A stretch of 64,000 bases of DNA from Jatrophihabitans_A lederbergiae (GTDB lineage Bacteria > Actinomycetota > Actinomycetes > Mycobacteriales > Jatrophihabitantaceae). Shown here piece by piece: positions 36,377 to 45,444 of this stretch. A program made the position numbers and the translations under genes. The stretch is from the NCBI RefSeq assembly GCF_031845305.1, contig NZ_JAVREH010000007.1:149931-213930 (forward strand), given 5' to 3'. The stretch's first letter is position 1. Every line of letters starts with the position of its first letter. The notes below the pieces were generated by a model. It saw nothing but the letters and a program-made list of their open reading frames with translations. It ran no database searches and was not told the DNA's origin.

Positions 36377-36420
36377 GGTCAGTTGATTGCACGGTCAGTT
36401 GATTGCACGGTCAATTGATG
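36373..36420. repeat. Three tandem 16-bp units covering the stop of the LCP gene
   Basis: GCACGGTCAGTTGATT occurs at 36373-36388 and 36389-36404, and a third unit GCACGGTCAATTGATG at 36405-36420 is the 3' end of the minus-strand LCP gene (stop at 36411-36413). The first unit touches the lysX-derived repeat. Confidence 0.9.
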
Positions 36421-37874
36421 CACGAAGACGCGCTGTACGCCTTGGCCGGTGACGGGGCACTCGTCGTGGGCGCGGGCGTCGAGGCTCCGGACGAGGCGGC
36501 CGTCCCTGGCGCCCTGACCGGCAGCCGATCCACGCCGAGCAGGATGGTGACCGCGCGGACCCGCGAGGACACCGCCACCCCGGCGCCCGGCAGGCTGGCC
36601 GCCACCGTCTTGGCCTGGCTCTCCATTCCCGCCGGGTACTGGATCGTGGTGGTCGTCGTCTTGGCGCCATTGCCCGCGTGGCCAGCTCTGAAGCCCAGCC
36701 GCTGGAGCGCCGCGACGGTGGTGGGGCCGGCCGATGCGACCCCGCTGCCGTTGACGACACGCACCGAGACCATGGCGGGCTCGACCGTCGCCGCCTTCTC
36801 GTAGTTGGTCGGTCGGCCGATCACCTTCGCGACGAAACCAGGGATCGCCGCCATGTTCACGGCGACGATCGAGACCTCGGCGCCGTGCACATAGATGGTA
36901 GGAGTGCCGAGCGTGGGAATGGTGGCGAACGTGACGTTGCCGGCGCTCAGGCCCTGCACCTGGCTCGCGAACTTGCCCAGGTCCAGGCCCGGGTCCTTGG
37001 TGATCGAGGAGCTGACCGCCCGCAGCAGCTTCTGGATCTTGAACAGCGACCCACCGGACGTCAGCTTGCGGAACTCGGTCGACAGGAAGTACTGCTGGCG
37101 CACCTCGCGATCCAGGTCGCCCCGCGGCAGGTTGTGCCGCTGCCGGACGAAGGACAGTGCCTGGCTGGCGTTGAGGGTGGACCGGCCGGCCGGCAGATCC
37201 GTTCCGGAGTACGGGTCCTTCGCCGGCTGGTTCAGGCAGACCTGGATGGGACCCAGGACGGAGGCGATCCGGTAGAAGCCGAGCATTGACACCGCGACGT
37301 AGTGGTCGATCGTCAGGCCCGTCAGGTTCTGGATGACGGTGATCAGCAGCCGGGCCCCGCCGGACGCGCCGCCCTTCTCGGAGCCGAGGCTGTAGGCGGC
37401 GTTGAGCTTGTTCATGCCGTACCCCGGAACGTTGACCCAGGAATCCCGGGGAAACGAGATGCCGGTCGCCCGGGACCCGTCTGCGGGGACGTGCAGCACC
37501 ATCATGGTGTCGGTGTTGATGCCGCCGCCGTCCGTGGTGGTGCTCAGCGCCGCCAACTCCGACGGGGTCGCGCCGGTGCGGTCGTCATTGCCGACGAGCA
37601 GGATGTTCTGGTCCTCGCCGTCCATGTCGGCCTGGCGCGGAGCGCCCGCAACCGCCTTCGAGAACGGGTCGACGGTGTGCACGTCGGACAGGAAGTTCTG
37701 GTACGTCACCCACGCATAGCCACTGCCGAGCAGCACCGCAAGGGACAGCAGGGCTGCGATCAGCCGCACGCCGATTCCGAACCCGCGCCGCAGCCGGCCA
37801 CGCCCGTGTGGCAGCGCTGCGGGCAACGGCAGCCGGGCGTCGCCGTCTGAGGACGTTGATCGGTGCTCACCCAT
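36411..37874 (-). CDS. LytR-CpsA-Psr family wall-polymer ligase with LytR_C domain
   Basis: A 487-aa membrane protein: cytoplasmic Arg-rich N terminus, one helix (GVRLIAALLSLAVLLGSGYA, about 36-55), and an extracellular LCP domain with NILLVGNDDRTG, TDTMMVLHVPADG, the conserved SFPRDSWVNVPG...NKLNAAYSLG and VRQRHNLPRGDLDR. The C-terminal third (VSVRVVNGSGVASAGPT) is a LytR_C domain, followed by a Ser/Thr/Pro tail. LCP enzymes attach polymers such as arabinogalactan or teichoic acids to peptidoglycan. ATG 37874 has GAAGG immediately upstream; a GTG at 37913 is also possible. Its 3' end sits in a three-copy 16-bp repeat. Confidence 0.92.
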   Translation of the reverse strand: MGEHRSTSSDGDARLPLPAALPHGRGRLRRGFGIGVRLIAALLSLAVLLGSGYAWVTYQNFLSDVHTVDPFSKAVAGAPRQADMDGEDQNILLVGNDDRTGATPSELAALSTTTDGGGINTDTMMVLHVPADGSRATGISFPRDSWVNVPGYGMNKLNAAYSLGSEKGGASGGARLLITVIQNLTGLTIDHYVAVSMLGFYRIASVLGPIQVCLNQPAKDPYSGTDLPAGRSTLNASQALSFVRQRHNLPRGDLDREVRQQYFLSTEFRKLTSGGSLFKIQKLLRAVSSSITKDPGLDLGKFASQVQGLSAGNVTFATIPTLGTPTIYVHGAEVSIVAVNMAAIPGFVAKVIGRPTNYEKAATVEPAMVSVRVVNGSGVASAGPTTVAALQRLGFRAGHAGNGAKTTTTTIQYPAGMESQAKTVAASLPGAGVAVSSRVRAVTILLGVDRLPVRAPGTAASSGASTPAPTTSAPSPAKAYSASSCIN

Positions 37875-38002
37875 CCTTCGAGAGTAGGCAGCCTGGCTGA
37901 CAGTTCCGGCCACGCGGAGCTTTCCGAGCCGCTACGGGGCCAGTTTCACAGCCGATCGACGGCCTTCTCTCAGGGTGGGCCTCCCGGTCCCGGTGGGCAG
38001 GT

Positions 38003-38743
38003 CTAGGACGTGCGGCGGCGCAGCGACGTGGCGAGGGCGGCACCACCCAGCAGTACACCGATGATGCCGAGCACGATGCCCGCCGTCGCGGCACCCTTGC
38101 TCGCCGGACGGGAAGCCGTACCGGAGCTCGTATCAGCCACGGCCGCACCGATTCCAGCCGGGCCAGGGGCGGCAGACGCAGACCCAGCAGCTTGCGCCGC
38201 ACCCAAGGTCAGGACCGGCGCCGGGTGCTCCGGCTCCGCTGTGCTGCCCGGCGCGGCCACGTCGATCCACGAGGTGGTCTTGCCGTCGCTGTAGGTCTGC
38301 ACAACCTTGAAGATCAGCGTTCCGGCGTCCGGTAGTTGCCCGGCGATCACGACGAACTGATCGAACTGGCCGGGCTTGATGCCCGTCCCGGCCGAGTCGG
38401 CCTTCCAGTCGATCTCGGACACGGCCTGGGTGATCTCGCCGTCATCGGTCTTGATCGGGGTGCTGAGCTTGCTCTGCTTCGTCGTGGACGTCCAGCCTGG
38501 ATGCGGCTGCACCAGCACGGAGGCGATAGGCGTGTCGATCGGCAACCGGAGCTTCAGTCCGACCGTGCTGGCCGCGTCGCTCTCGTCCGGCACCCGGAAG
38601 GTGATCAGGGTGTCGCCGCCACCCGAGATCGCCCCAGGGGCGGACACGGTCACGTGCGCGGACGCCACCCCTGTCCCTGCCACCAGCATCCCGAGCGTCA
38701 CGACGGAGAGGGTGGCGCTGCTGGCAACGGTTCTGCGGCTCAT
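38003..38743 (-). CDS. YcnI-like DUF1775 protein, copper-associated
   Basis: A 246-aa exported protein: signal peptide (VVTLGMLVAGTGVASA) cleaved before His, so the mature protein would start HVTVSAPGAIS. In YcnI proteins the N-terminal His coordinates copper. The DUF1775 domain spans about 31-165 (LITFRVPDESDAASTVGLK, FKVVQTYSDGKTTSWIDV). An Ala/Gly/Pro linker, a membrane helix (ATAGIVLGIIGVLLGGAAL) and RRR end the protein. Partner copper genes (CopD, PCu(A)C) are not adjacent. It is divergent from the PAP2 gene. Confidence 0.88.
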   Translation of the reverse strand: MSRRTVASSATLSVVTLGMLVAGTGVASAHVTVSAPGAISGGGDTLITFRVPDESDAASTVGLKLRLPIDTPIASVLVQPHPGWTSTTKQSKLSTPIKTDDGEITQAVSEIDWKADSAGTGIKPGQFDQFVVIAGQLPDAGTLIFKVVQTYSDGKTTSWIDVAAPGSTAEPEHPAPVLTLGAAQAAGSASAAPGPAGIGAAVADTSSGTASRPASKGAATAGIVLGIIGVLLGGAALATSLRRRTS

Positions 38744-38966
38744 CGGCAGGGTCCTTCACTGGGTGCGGGGTCATCGCGGGCCGATCGAAACCCGCTGTCC
38801 ACTGAGTCGCCGTGCTGGTCCTGATGGTTCCAGACAGTCGGCAAACGTGATGCGCACTACTCCGCACAGCCGGACGAACTTGACACCGCCTCCGCCTGAA
38901 CACCGCCTGAGAGGTACCACCCGGTAAGGGTGCCGTCGAGGCGGATCGAGGTGAGAGACTGGGCCG

Positions 38967-39902
38967 GTGAGGGCAACGAGAGCCACTGATCCCGGCTCCA
39001 CCGTGGCCGGGCCGGCGCAGCGCGAGCGCAGGTTCAGCGGGCTCTTTCCCGACGGCATGCTGCAGCACCGGCCGCCGCGCTGGTGGCAAGAGGCCGTCAT
39101 CATCGGTGTCTGCTACTGGCTGTACGGCCGGGTACGCAACCTGGTGCCGGAGCAGGCAAGCATCGCGATGCGGCACGGCCGCGGGGTGCAACATCTGCAG
39201 GACGCGCTACACCTGAACTTCGAGCGGTCCATCAACAGGTTCGTGGCCGGCCATGAGCCGATCGCCCAGGTTCTGAACTATTATTACGCGACGTTGCACT
39301 TCGTCGTCACGATCGGCTGCCTGATCTGGCTGTTCCGTGCGCATCCGCGGGTTTACCGGGGCGCCCGGACCGTGCTGTCGGTGACGTCGCTGCTCGCGCT
39401 GGCCGGCTTCTACCTCTATCCGCTGGCGCCACCTCGCCTGCTACCCCAGTACGGCTATATCGACACAGTGCTGAAGTTCCACACCTGGGGCTCGCTGGCC
39501 GATCCCAAGGTCGCCGAGCATTCGAACCAGTTCGCCGCGATGCCCAGCCTGCACATCGGATGGGCGCTCTGGTGCGGAGTGTCGATCTTCCTGTGCGCCC
39601 GCCGGACCTGGGTACGCACTCTCGGCGTGCTCTACCCGCTGTGCACGCTGTTGGTGATCATCGGCACGGCGAACCACTTCCTGATCGACGCGGTTGCGGG
39701 GCTGGTCGTGTTCCTGGCCGGCGCGTTGATCCAGTTCGTGTTGTCCGGGCGCAGCGCCTTCACCCTGGCCCCGCACAGGCTGGGGCGCGGCGACCCCAGC
39801 AGGACCGACAACGACGCGAGCAATACCGACAACACAGCCGCCGACCGCCGAGGCACCGATACGACGAACGCCCCGCGGCCGGAACCAGCCGGCAACCGCT
39901 GA
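38967..39902 (+). CDS. PAP2/inositolphosphotransferase-type membrane phosphatase
   Basis: A 311-aa multi-pass protein of the PAP2 (Aur1/Ipt1-like) family. Helices include WWQEAVIIGVCYWLYGRV, LHFVVTIGCLIWLF and TVLSVTSLLALAGFYLYPL. The phosphatase motifs are AAMPSLHIGWALW (motif with catalytic His) and TANHFLIDAVAG (second His and Asp). The C-terminal ~50 residues are a hydrophilic Thr/Asp/Arg tail. Members dephosphorylate or transfer lipid phosphates; the substrate is unknown. GTG 38967 is the likely start. It converges on glnE. Confidence 0.88.
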   Translation: MRATRATDPGSTVAGPAQRERRFSGLFPDGMLQHRPPRWWQEAVIIGVCYWLYGRVRNLVPEQASIAMRHGRGVQHLQDALHLNFERSINRFVAGHEPIAQVLNYYYATLHFVVTIGCLIWLFRAHPRVYRGARTVLSVTSLLALAGFYLYPLAPPRLLPQYGYIDTVLKFHTWGSLADPKVAEHSNQFAAMPSLHIGWALWCGVSIFLCARRTWVRTLGVLYPLCTLLVIIGTANHFLIDAVAGLVVFLAGALIQFVLSGRSAFTLAPHRLGRGDPSRTDNDASNTDNTAADRRGTDTTNAPRPEPAGNR

Positions 39903-39917
39903 CTCCGGTCAGGCTGA

Positions 39918-42900
39918 TCAGGGCGTCGCGTCGTAGAAGATCGACTCGACTACCTTGCGGGCACGCCTGGTGGCTCGCCGGTAGTCATCGATCAGCTGAC
40001 CCGCCTGGAAGCCGGGACGGTACCCGAGCACCCGCCCGACCCCCTCCAGAAGCCGTCCGGGCTTGGGCAGCTGGTCATCGGCCTTGTCCCGCACCAGCAT
40101 GATGGCGTTGCGGGCGCGGCTGGCGAAACGCCAGGCAGCCTCCAGTGCCGCGGCGTCATCCTCGGCAAGCTTGCCCGCGTCCACGGCCGCCAGCAGCGCC
40201 GGCAGGGTGGACGTCGACCGTAGCCCGGGCACCTCGTCGGCGAAGCGCAGTTGCAGCAGCTGCACCGTCCACTCGACATCGGCCAGGCCGCCTCGTCCCA
40301 GCTTGGTGTGGGTGTGTGGGTCCGCGCCGCGGGGCAGCCGCTCGGCGTCCACCCGGCCCTTGATGCGCCGGATCTCGAGCACCCCGGCATCGTCCAACCC
40401 GCCCCGGGGGTAACGCAGGCCGTCGATCAACCGGATGAACCGCTCCCCGAGCTCGGGATCGCCGACGCAGAACCGGGCCCGCAGCAACGCCTGCGCCTCC
40501 CAGACCGACGACCACCGCGTGTAGTACTCGGCATAGGACTTCAGCGATCGCACCAGCGGCCCGTCACGGCCCTCCGGACGCAGGTCGGCGTCCAGCAGCA
40601 GCGGCGGATCGGTCGAGGGAGCGGCCAGAATGCCCCGCAGCCGCTCGGCGACCAGGCGCGCGTGCCGCGCGGTCCGCTCGCCGCCGTGCGTGGCAAGCTC
40701 AGAGCCGGCGCTGCCGGTGACGCCGCTGTCGAAGACGTACAGCACGTCGGCGTCGGAGCCGTAGCCGATCTCCTGGCCGCCCAGCCGGCCCATGGCGATC
40801 ACCGCGAACCGCAGTTCGACCTCGGTAGCCCCCAGCTCGGCGGCCGCGATCCGGCGCGCCGTCCCCAGCGCAGCGGCCAGCGTCGCGTCGGCCAATTCGG
40901 TCAGCGCGGTGCGGACCTCGCTGTCGGTGAGCGCTCCGAGCAGATCCGCAAAGGCGATGCGCAGCAGTTCCGCCCGGCGCAGGCTCCTGATCGCGTGCGC
41001 GGCCTGAGCGGGATCGGTCTGGCGACGAGCGGCCGTACTCATCACGACCTCGAGCTCCGCCCGGCGGCGCGGCCGTAGCTGCTCATCGCCGGACAGCAGC
41101 TGCAGCGCCTCGGGTGAGCGCACCAGCAGGTTGGCCACATACCGGGACGTGCCCAGGACGTAGGCCAACCTGGTCGCCACGGCACCCTCGTCACGCAGCA
41201 GCCGCAGGAACCACGGGCTCTCGCCGAGCGCGTCGGACACCTGGCGGTACGCCAGCAGGCCAGCGTTGGGGTCCGGCGCGTCGGCCAGCTCGGACAGGAT
41301 CACCGGCAGCAACGCGCGCTGCAACGCCGCCCGCCGGGACAGCCCCGAGGTCAGCGCCTGGATGTGGCGCAGCGCACCGGTCGGGTCGGTATAGCCCAGG
41401 GCCTCCAGCCGCCGGCGCGCCTCGCCCTCGGTCAGCCGCAGTGCCGCGGCCGGAACGCGGGCGACCGCTTCGAGCAGCGGCCGATAGAACAGCTTCTCGT
41501 GCAGGCGGCGGACCTCGCGCGCGTGCAGCGCCCACTCGGCGTTGAACACCGCGACGGCATCGCCCCGGCTGTCCGGGCGGAATCCGAGCGAGCGCGACAG
41601 CCGCAGCACCGCGCGCGGATCGTCGGGGACCAGGTGCGTCCGGCGCAGTCTCATCAGCTGCACCCGGTGCTCGGTGGCCCGCAGGAACTCGTAGGCATCG
41701 GCCAGGCTCACCGCGTCGTCGCGGCCGACGAAACCCCCGTCGCGCAGCGCCGCCAGGGCCGGCAGGGTCGCCCGGACCCGCAGCGACTCGTCGGCGCGGC
41801 CATGCACCAGTTGCAGCAGCTGGACCGCGAACTCCACGTCGCGCAGGCCACCGGGGCCGAGCTTGATCTCACGGTCGATGATGTCAGCCGGAACGTGGTC
41901 GACCACCCGGCGGCGCATGGCCTGGACATCGGGAACGAAGTCGGGCCGCTGGGATGCCGTCCACACCAGCGGCGAGAGCAGGTCGACGTAGCGCTGCCCG
42001 AGCGCGAGGTCACCCGCGATGGGACGGGCCTTCAGCAGCGCCTGGAACTCCCAGGTCGAGGCCCAGCGCCGGTAGTACGCCTCGTGGCTGGCCAGGGTCC
42101 GGACCAGCGCACCGGAGCGTCCCTCCGGCCGCAGTGCCGCGTCGACCTCCCAGGCCGCCTGGCCACAGATCCGGATCGTCTCGGCCGCCAGCCTGGTTGC
42201 CGTCTGCAGGGCCCCGTTCTCGTCCGGAGCTGCCCCGAGGCCATCACCGGCATCGAAGGCGAACACCACGTCGACGTCCGAGACATAGTTCAGCTCGCGG
42301 CCACCGGCCTTTCCCATCGCGATGACGGCCAGCCGGCAGGGGGCGGCGCCGGGGCGCAGACCGGCCCGGGCGACGGCCAGCCCCGCCCGCAGCACGAAGC
42401 CCGCGAGGTCGGCCAGCGCCTCGGTGACCTGCCGCAGGTTCAGCTCGCTGGCCAGGTCCTGCCCCGCGACCAGGAGCAGCTCCCGGCGGTACGCCGCCCG
42501 CAACGCGATCACAGCCTTGGGCCCGATCAGCTCGGCGGGTCGGCCCGCTGTTCCGGTCACCGGGTCTCCCGCGTCGGCACCGACGGCCGCCGCGATCCGG
42601 TGCGCGGCCGACTCGACGGTCGGCAGGTCTTCGACCGCGCCCCGCAGCACCAGCGCGTCGGCGGGATGGGTGAGCAGGTGCTCGGCCAGGGCAGCGGACG
42701 CTCCCAGGACGCCCAGCAGCCGGCCGCGGAACTCCGCCGAGCCGCGCAGCTCCGCCAGCACCTCGGGGCCGCGCTCGGTGCCGGCGAGGTCCGCCAGCAG
42801 GGCCAGCGCCTGGTCGGGGTCGGCGGCGCGTCCCAACGCGGACACCACCGCGGCCGCCGCGGCGTCGACCGCCTCGCCGGTGGCGGCGTCCAACAGTGCC

Positions 42901-43067
42901 AGCGGCGCACCCGTCAGCAGCTCGGCGGCCCGGTCAGCAGAGCTGAACCCGGCCCGGGTCAGCCGACTCCGCAGCCGGGTGCGCCCCGGTGATGCGACCG
43001 CGGAACCGTCCGACAGCACAGAACCGGCCGACTCGGTGCCGTCCGATTCAGTGCCGGTGCGGCTCAC
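39918..43067 (-). CDS. glnE: Bifunctional glutamine synthetase adenylyltransferase/deadenylase
   Basis: A ~1049-aa enzyme that adds and removes AMP on the Tyr of GlnA. Two nucleotidyltransferase domains are visible, each with its metal motif: AVIAMGKAGGRELNYVSDVD in the first half and AVIAMGRLGGQEIGYGSDAD in the second, each followed by a GlnD_UR_UTase-type helical domain (KLGPGGLRDVEFAVQLLQLV and KLGRGGLADVEWTVQLLQ). GTG 43067 overlaps the end of the amidotransferase gene, implying coupling; the longer open frame upstream is antisense-like. M. tuberculosis has glnE (Rv2221c) in the same place between glnA1 and glnA2. Confidence 0.95.
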   Translation of the reverse strand: MSRTGTESDGTESAGSVLSDGSAVASPGRTRLRSRLTRAGFSSADRAAELLTGAPLALLDAATGEAVDAAAAAVVSALGRAADPDQALALLADLAGTERGPEVLAELRGSAEFRGRLLGVLGASAALAEHLLTHPADALVLRGAVEDLPTVESAAHRIAAAVGADAGDPVTGTAGRPAELIGPKAVIALRAAYRRELLLVAGQDLASELNLRQVTEALADLAGFVLRAGLAVARAGLRPGAAPCRLAVIAMGKAGGRELNYVSDVDVVFAFDAGDGLGAAPDENGALQTATRLAAETIRICGQAAWEVDAALRPEGRSGALVRTLASHEAYYRRWASTWEFQALLKARPIAGDLALGQRYVDLLSPLVWTASQRPDFVPDVQAMRRRVVDHVPADIIDREIKLGPGGLRDVEFAVQLLQLVHGRADESLRVRATLPALAALRDGGFVGRDDAVSLADAYEFLRATEHRVQLMRLRRTHLVPDDPRAVLRLSRSLGFRPDSRGDAVAVFNAEWALHAREVRRLHEKLFYRPLLEAVARVPAAALRLTEGEARRRLEALGYTDPTGALRHIQALTSGLSRRAALQRALLPVILSELADAPDPNAGLLAYRQVSDALGESPWFLRLLRDEGAVATRLAYVLGTSRYVANLLVRSPEALQLLSGDEQLRPRRRAELEVVMSTAARRQTDPAQAAHAIRSLRRAELLRIAFADLLGALTDSEVRTALTELADATLAAALGTARRIAAAELGATEVELRFAVIAMGRLGGQEIGYGSDADVLYVFDSGVTGSAGSELATHGGERTARHARLVAERLRGILAAPSTDPPLLLDADLRPEGRDGPLVRSLKSYAEYYTRWSSVWEAQALLRARFCVGDPELGERFIRLIDGLRYPRGGLDDAGVLEIRRIKGRVDAERLPRGADPHTHTKLGRGGLADVEWTVQLLQLRFADEVPGLRSTSTLPALLAAVDAGKLAEDDAAALEAAWRFASRARNAIMLVRDKADDQLPKPGRLLEGVGRVLGYRPGFQAGQLIDDYRRATRRARKVVESIFYDATP

Positions 43068-43914
43068 GAGCGGCCTGCAGCTCGGCGGCCAGCGCCGCGC
43101 GGATGGCAGCCGGGTCGGTGATCGGCCCGGCGGTGCTGGTGGGCGCTGTACGGGACCCGGCCATCGGCAGCGTCCGCGGCCCGGCGGCAGTCGCCGGATT
43201 CGCCGCGATCCCGACGAGGGTCTCCGCGACCGGCCGCCACACCTCCGCGATATCGGCGTGCGCAGCGGCGGACCGGGCCAGGATCCGGTCCACGTCGTAG
43301 TCGGCCAGGGCTTCGGCATCCTCACTCGCCCACGCGGCCACGATCTCGGGCGTCGTCTCGATGTGGAACTGGAAGCCCCACGCGAGCCGGCCGACCCGGA
43401 ATGCCTGCACCTCGGTGCCCGGCGACGAGGCGAGCAGCACCGCGTTTCCCGGCAGCTGGCTGACCTCGTCGACATGCCACTGCAGCACGTCCGGGGTGAT
43501 CGGCAGTTCCCGCAGCAGCGGGTCGGTCGCCGCCGCCTGGCGCTTGGCAACCAGTTGCGCCCCGTACTCGGGCAGTTCCGCGCGGTCCACCCGGCCCTCC
43601 GTTGCCACCGCCAGCAGCTGCGCGCCCAGGCACACTCCGAGCGTGGGCAGCTCGGCGCGGACGGCCTGGCTCAGCAGCGCCCGGACGTCGGGCAGCCACG
43701 GCGCGCGGTCGTCATCCTGGGCGCCCATCGCCCCGCCCATCACGATCAGGCCGGAGTAGCCGTCCAGGTCGGCGGGGATGGCCTCGCCGAGCGCGCCTGA
43801 CCGGATGTCCAGCTCGGCGCCGGCCTCGCGTAGCCACCTGCCGAGTTCGGCGACGGGACCGCTGACGTCGTTCTCGAGAACCAGGAGAGGGGCGGTCAGA
43901 CGATCGGTTGCCAT
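43048..43914 (-). CDS. Class I glutamine amidotransferase-like protein
   Basis: A 288-aa GMP synthase-like (GATase1) domain protein. The catalytic triad can be seen: Cys in LGVCLGAQLLA, His in WGFQFHIETTP and Glu two residues later. YSGLIVMGGAMGAQDD is also typical. The last ~70 residues are Ala/Pro-rich and extend beyond the domain. It lies between glnA2 and glnE on the same strand, so a role in glutamine metabolism or use is plausible, but the acceptor is unknown. Its stop overlaps the glnE start region. Confidence 0.88.
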   Translation of the reverse strand: MATDRLTAPLLVLENDVSGPVAELGRWLREAGAELDIRSGALGEAIPADLDGYSGLIVMGGAMGAQDDDRAPWLPDVRALLSQAVRAELPTLGVCLGAQLLAVATEGRVDRAELPEYGAQLVAKRQAAATDPLLRELPITPDVLQWHVDEVSQLPGNAVLLASSPGTEVQAFRVGRLAWGFQFHIETTPEIVAAWASEDAEALADYDVDRILARSAAAHADIAEVWRPVAETLVGIAANPATAAGPRTLPMAGSRTAPTSTAGPITDPAAIRAALAAELQAAREPHRH

Positions 43915-43966
43915 GCCTAGCAGGCTACTGACGGACGAGCTATCGAGAGGAGCATCGAGCGGAGCG

Positions 43967-44004
43967 GGATCACAGTGCCGGCAGCCGGATCAGAGTGCGG
44001 GCAG
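43967..44004. repeat. Direct repeat duplicating the 3' end and stop of glnA2
   Basis: GGATCACAGTGCCGGCAG (43967-43984) matches GGATCAGAGTGCGGGCAG (43987-44004) at 16 of 18 positions, period 20. The second copy contains the glnA2 stop (43990-43992, minus strand) and its last codons; the downstream copy keeps the TGA. Confidence 0.8.
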
Positions 44005-45348
44005 GTAACGCCGCAGCTCGAACGGCGTGACCTCGGCGCGGTAGTCCACCCACTCGGCGCGCTTGTTGCGCAGGAAGAAGTCGAACACGTGCTCACCGAG
44101 CGTTTCGGCGACCAGCTCGGAGTTCTCCATCACCCGCAGCGCGTCGGCGAGGTTGTGCGGCAGCTCGTCGTAGCCCAGCGCCCGCCGCTCGATGTCCGAC
44201 ATCGACCAGACGTCGTCCTCGGCCCCGGGCGGCAGCTCGTAGCCCTCTTCGATCCCCTTCATGCCGGCGGCGAGCAGCACCGCGAACGCCAGGTACGGAT
44301 TGCAGGCCGAGTCCAGCGAGCGCATCTCGACGCGGGTCGAATTGGCCTTGCCGGGCTTGTACATCGGCACCCGCACCAGGGCGGAGCGGTTCGCGTGACC
44401 CCAGCAGACGTAGGTCGGGGCTTCCACGATCTGGCCGGGTGCGGAGTAGCCGAACAGTCGCTTGTACGAGTTCACCCACTGGTTGGTCACGGCGGTGATC
44501 TCACGGGCGTGCATCAGCAGTCCGGCGATGAACGAGCGGGCCGTCGCGGACAGATACAGGTCGTCGGACGGGTCGTGAAAGGCGTTCCGGTCGCCCTCGA
44601 ACAGCGACAGGTGGGTATGCATGCCGCTGCCCGGCTGGACCCGGAACGGCTTGGGCATGAAGGTGGCGTGCACGCCCCTGGTCCGGGCGACCTCTTTGAT
44701 GATGTGCCGGAAGCTCATGATGTTGTCGGCGGTGGACAGCGCGTCGGCGTAGCGCAGGTCGATCTCCTGCTGGCCCGGGGCGACCTCGTGGTGGCTGAAC
44801 TCCACCGAGATGCCGACCGCCTCGAGCGCGGTGATCGCGCTGCGCCGGAAGTCGTGCGCGGTATCGTGGCTCGTCATGTCGAAGTAACCGCCGTCGTCCA
44901 TCGGCACCGGCTCGCTGCCGTCGGAGGGCCGGTTCTTCAGCAGGAAGAACTCGATCTCGGGGTGGGTGTAGAACGTCAGGCCGCGGTCGGCCGCCTTGGA
45001 CAGCGTGCGGCGCAGCACGTACCGCGGATCGGCCCAGGACGGCGACCCGTCCGGCATGGTGATGTCGCAGAACATCCGCGCGGTGTCGCTGGGCTTGCCG
45101 TCATCACCGGGCAGGATCTGGAAGGTGGCCGGGTCGGGCCGGGCCAGCATGTCGGACTCGCTGGCGCGCGCGAACCCCTCGATCGCCGAGCCGTCGAAGC
45201 CGATGCCCTCCGCGAAGGCGCCCTCGAGTTCAGCGGGCGCGACGGCCACGGACTTGAGGTAGCCGAGCACGTCGGTGAACCAGAGCCGGACGAACCGGAC
45301 CTGGCGCTCTTCGAGGGTGCGTAGGACGAATTCCTGCTGACGATCCAC
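43990..45348 (-). CDS. glnA2: Glutamine synthetase-like protein GlnA2
   Basis: A 452-aa GSI-alpha-type enzyme equivalent in position to M. tuberculosis GlnA2 (Rv2222c). Conserved blocks: GIGFDGSAIEGFAR, HPEIEFFLLKNR, EFSHHEVAPGQQEIDLRY, KPFRVQPGSGMHTHLS and NRSALVRVPMYKPG. It lacks the adenylylatable Tyr loop seen in GlnA: the equivalent region reads GYELPPGAEDDV, so GlnE probably does not control it. Such second GS proteins can act as glutamine or gamma-glutamylpolyamine synthetases. It heads the minus-strand group glnA2-amidotransferase-glnE. Its 3' end is duplicated downstream. Confidence 0.93.
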   Translation of the reverse strand: MDRQQEFVLRTLEERQVRFVRLWFTDVLGYLKSVAVAPAELEGAFAEGIGFDGSAIEGFARASESDMLARPDPATFQILPGDDGKPSDTARMFCDITMPDGSPSWADPRYVLRRTLSKAADRGLTFYTHPEIEFFLLKNRPSDGSEPVPMDDGGYFDMTSHDTAHDFRRSAITALEAVGISVEFSHHEVAPGQQEIDLRYADALSTADNIMSFRHIIKEVARTRGVHATFMPKPFRVQPGSGMHTHLSLFEGDRNAFHDPSDDLYLSATARSFIAGLLMHAREITAVTNQWVNSYKRLFGYSAPGQIVEAPTYVCWGHANRSALVRVPMYKPGKANSTRVEMRSLDSACNPYLAFAVLLAAGMKGIEEGYELPPGAEDDVWSMSDIERRALGYDELPHNLADALRVMENSELVAETLGEHVFDFFLRNKRAEWVDYRAEVTPFELRRYLPAL

Positions 45349-45444
45349 GAGCGCTCATCCTGCCTGTACGGGGTTTCGAGCGGGTAACGGGCCCTGCCGA
45401 CCCGGTGCGGCAAGCCCAGGCGCCGGGTGCAGCAAGGTCCCCGG

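Noticed and set aside
39895..39935. Duplication at the convergent PAP2 and glnE ends
   Set aside because: Short matches (GTCAGG/ATCAGG) are within chance for this composition.
41364..42992. 542-codon plus-strand frame opposite glnE
   Set aside because: Same effect: glnE is unmistakable on the other strand and this frame has no family features.
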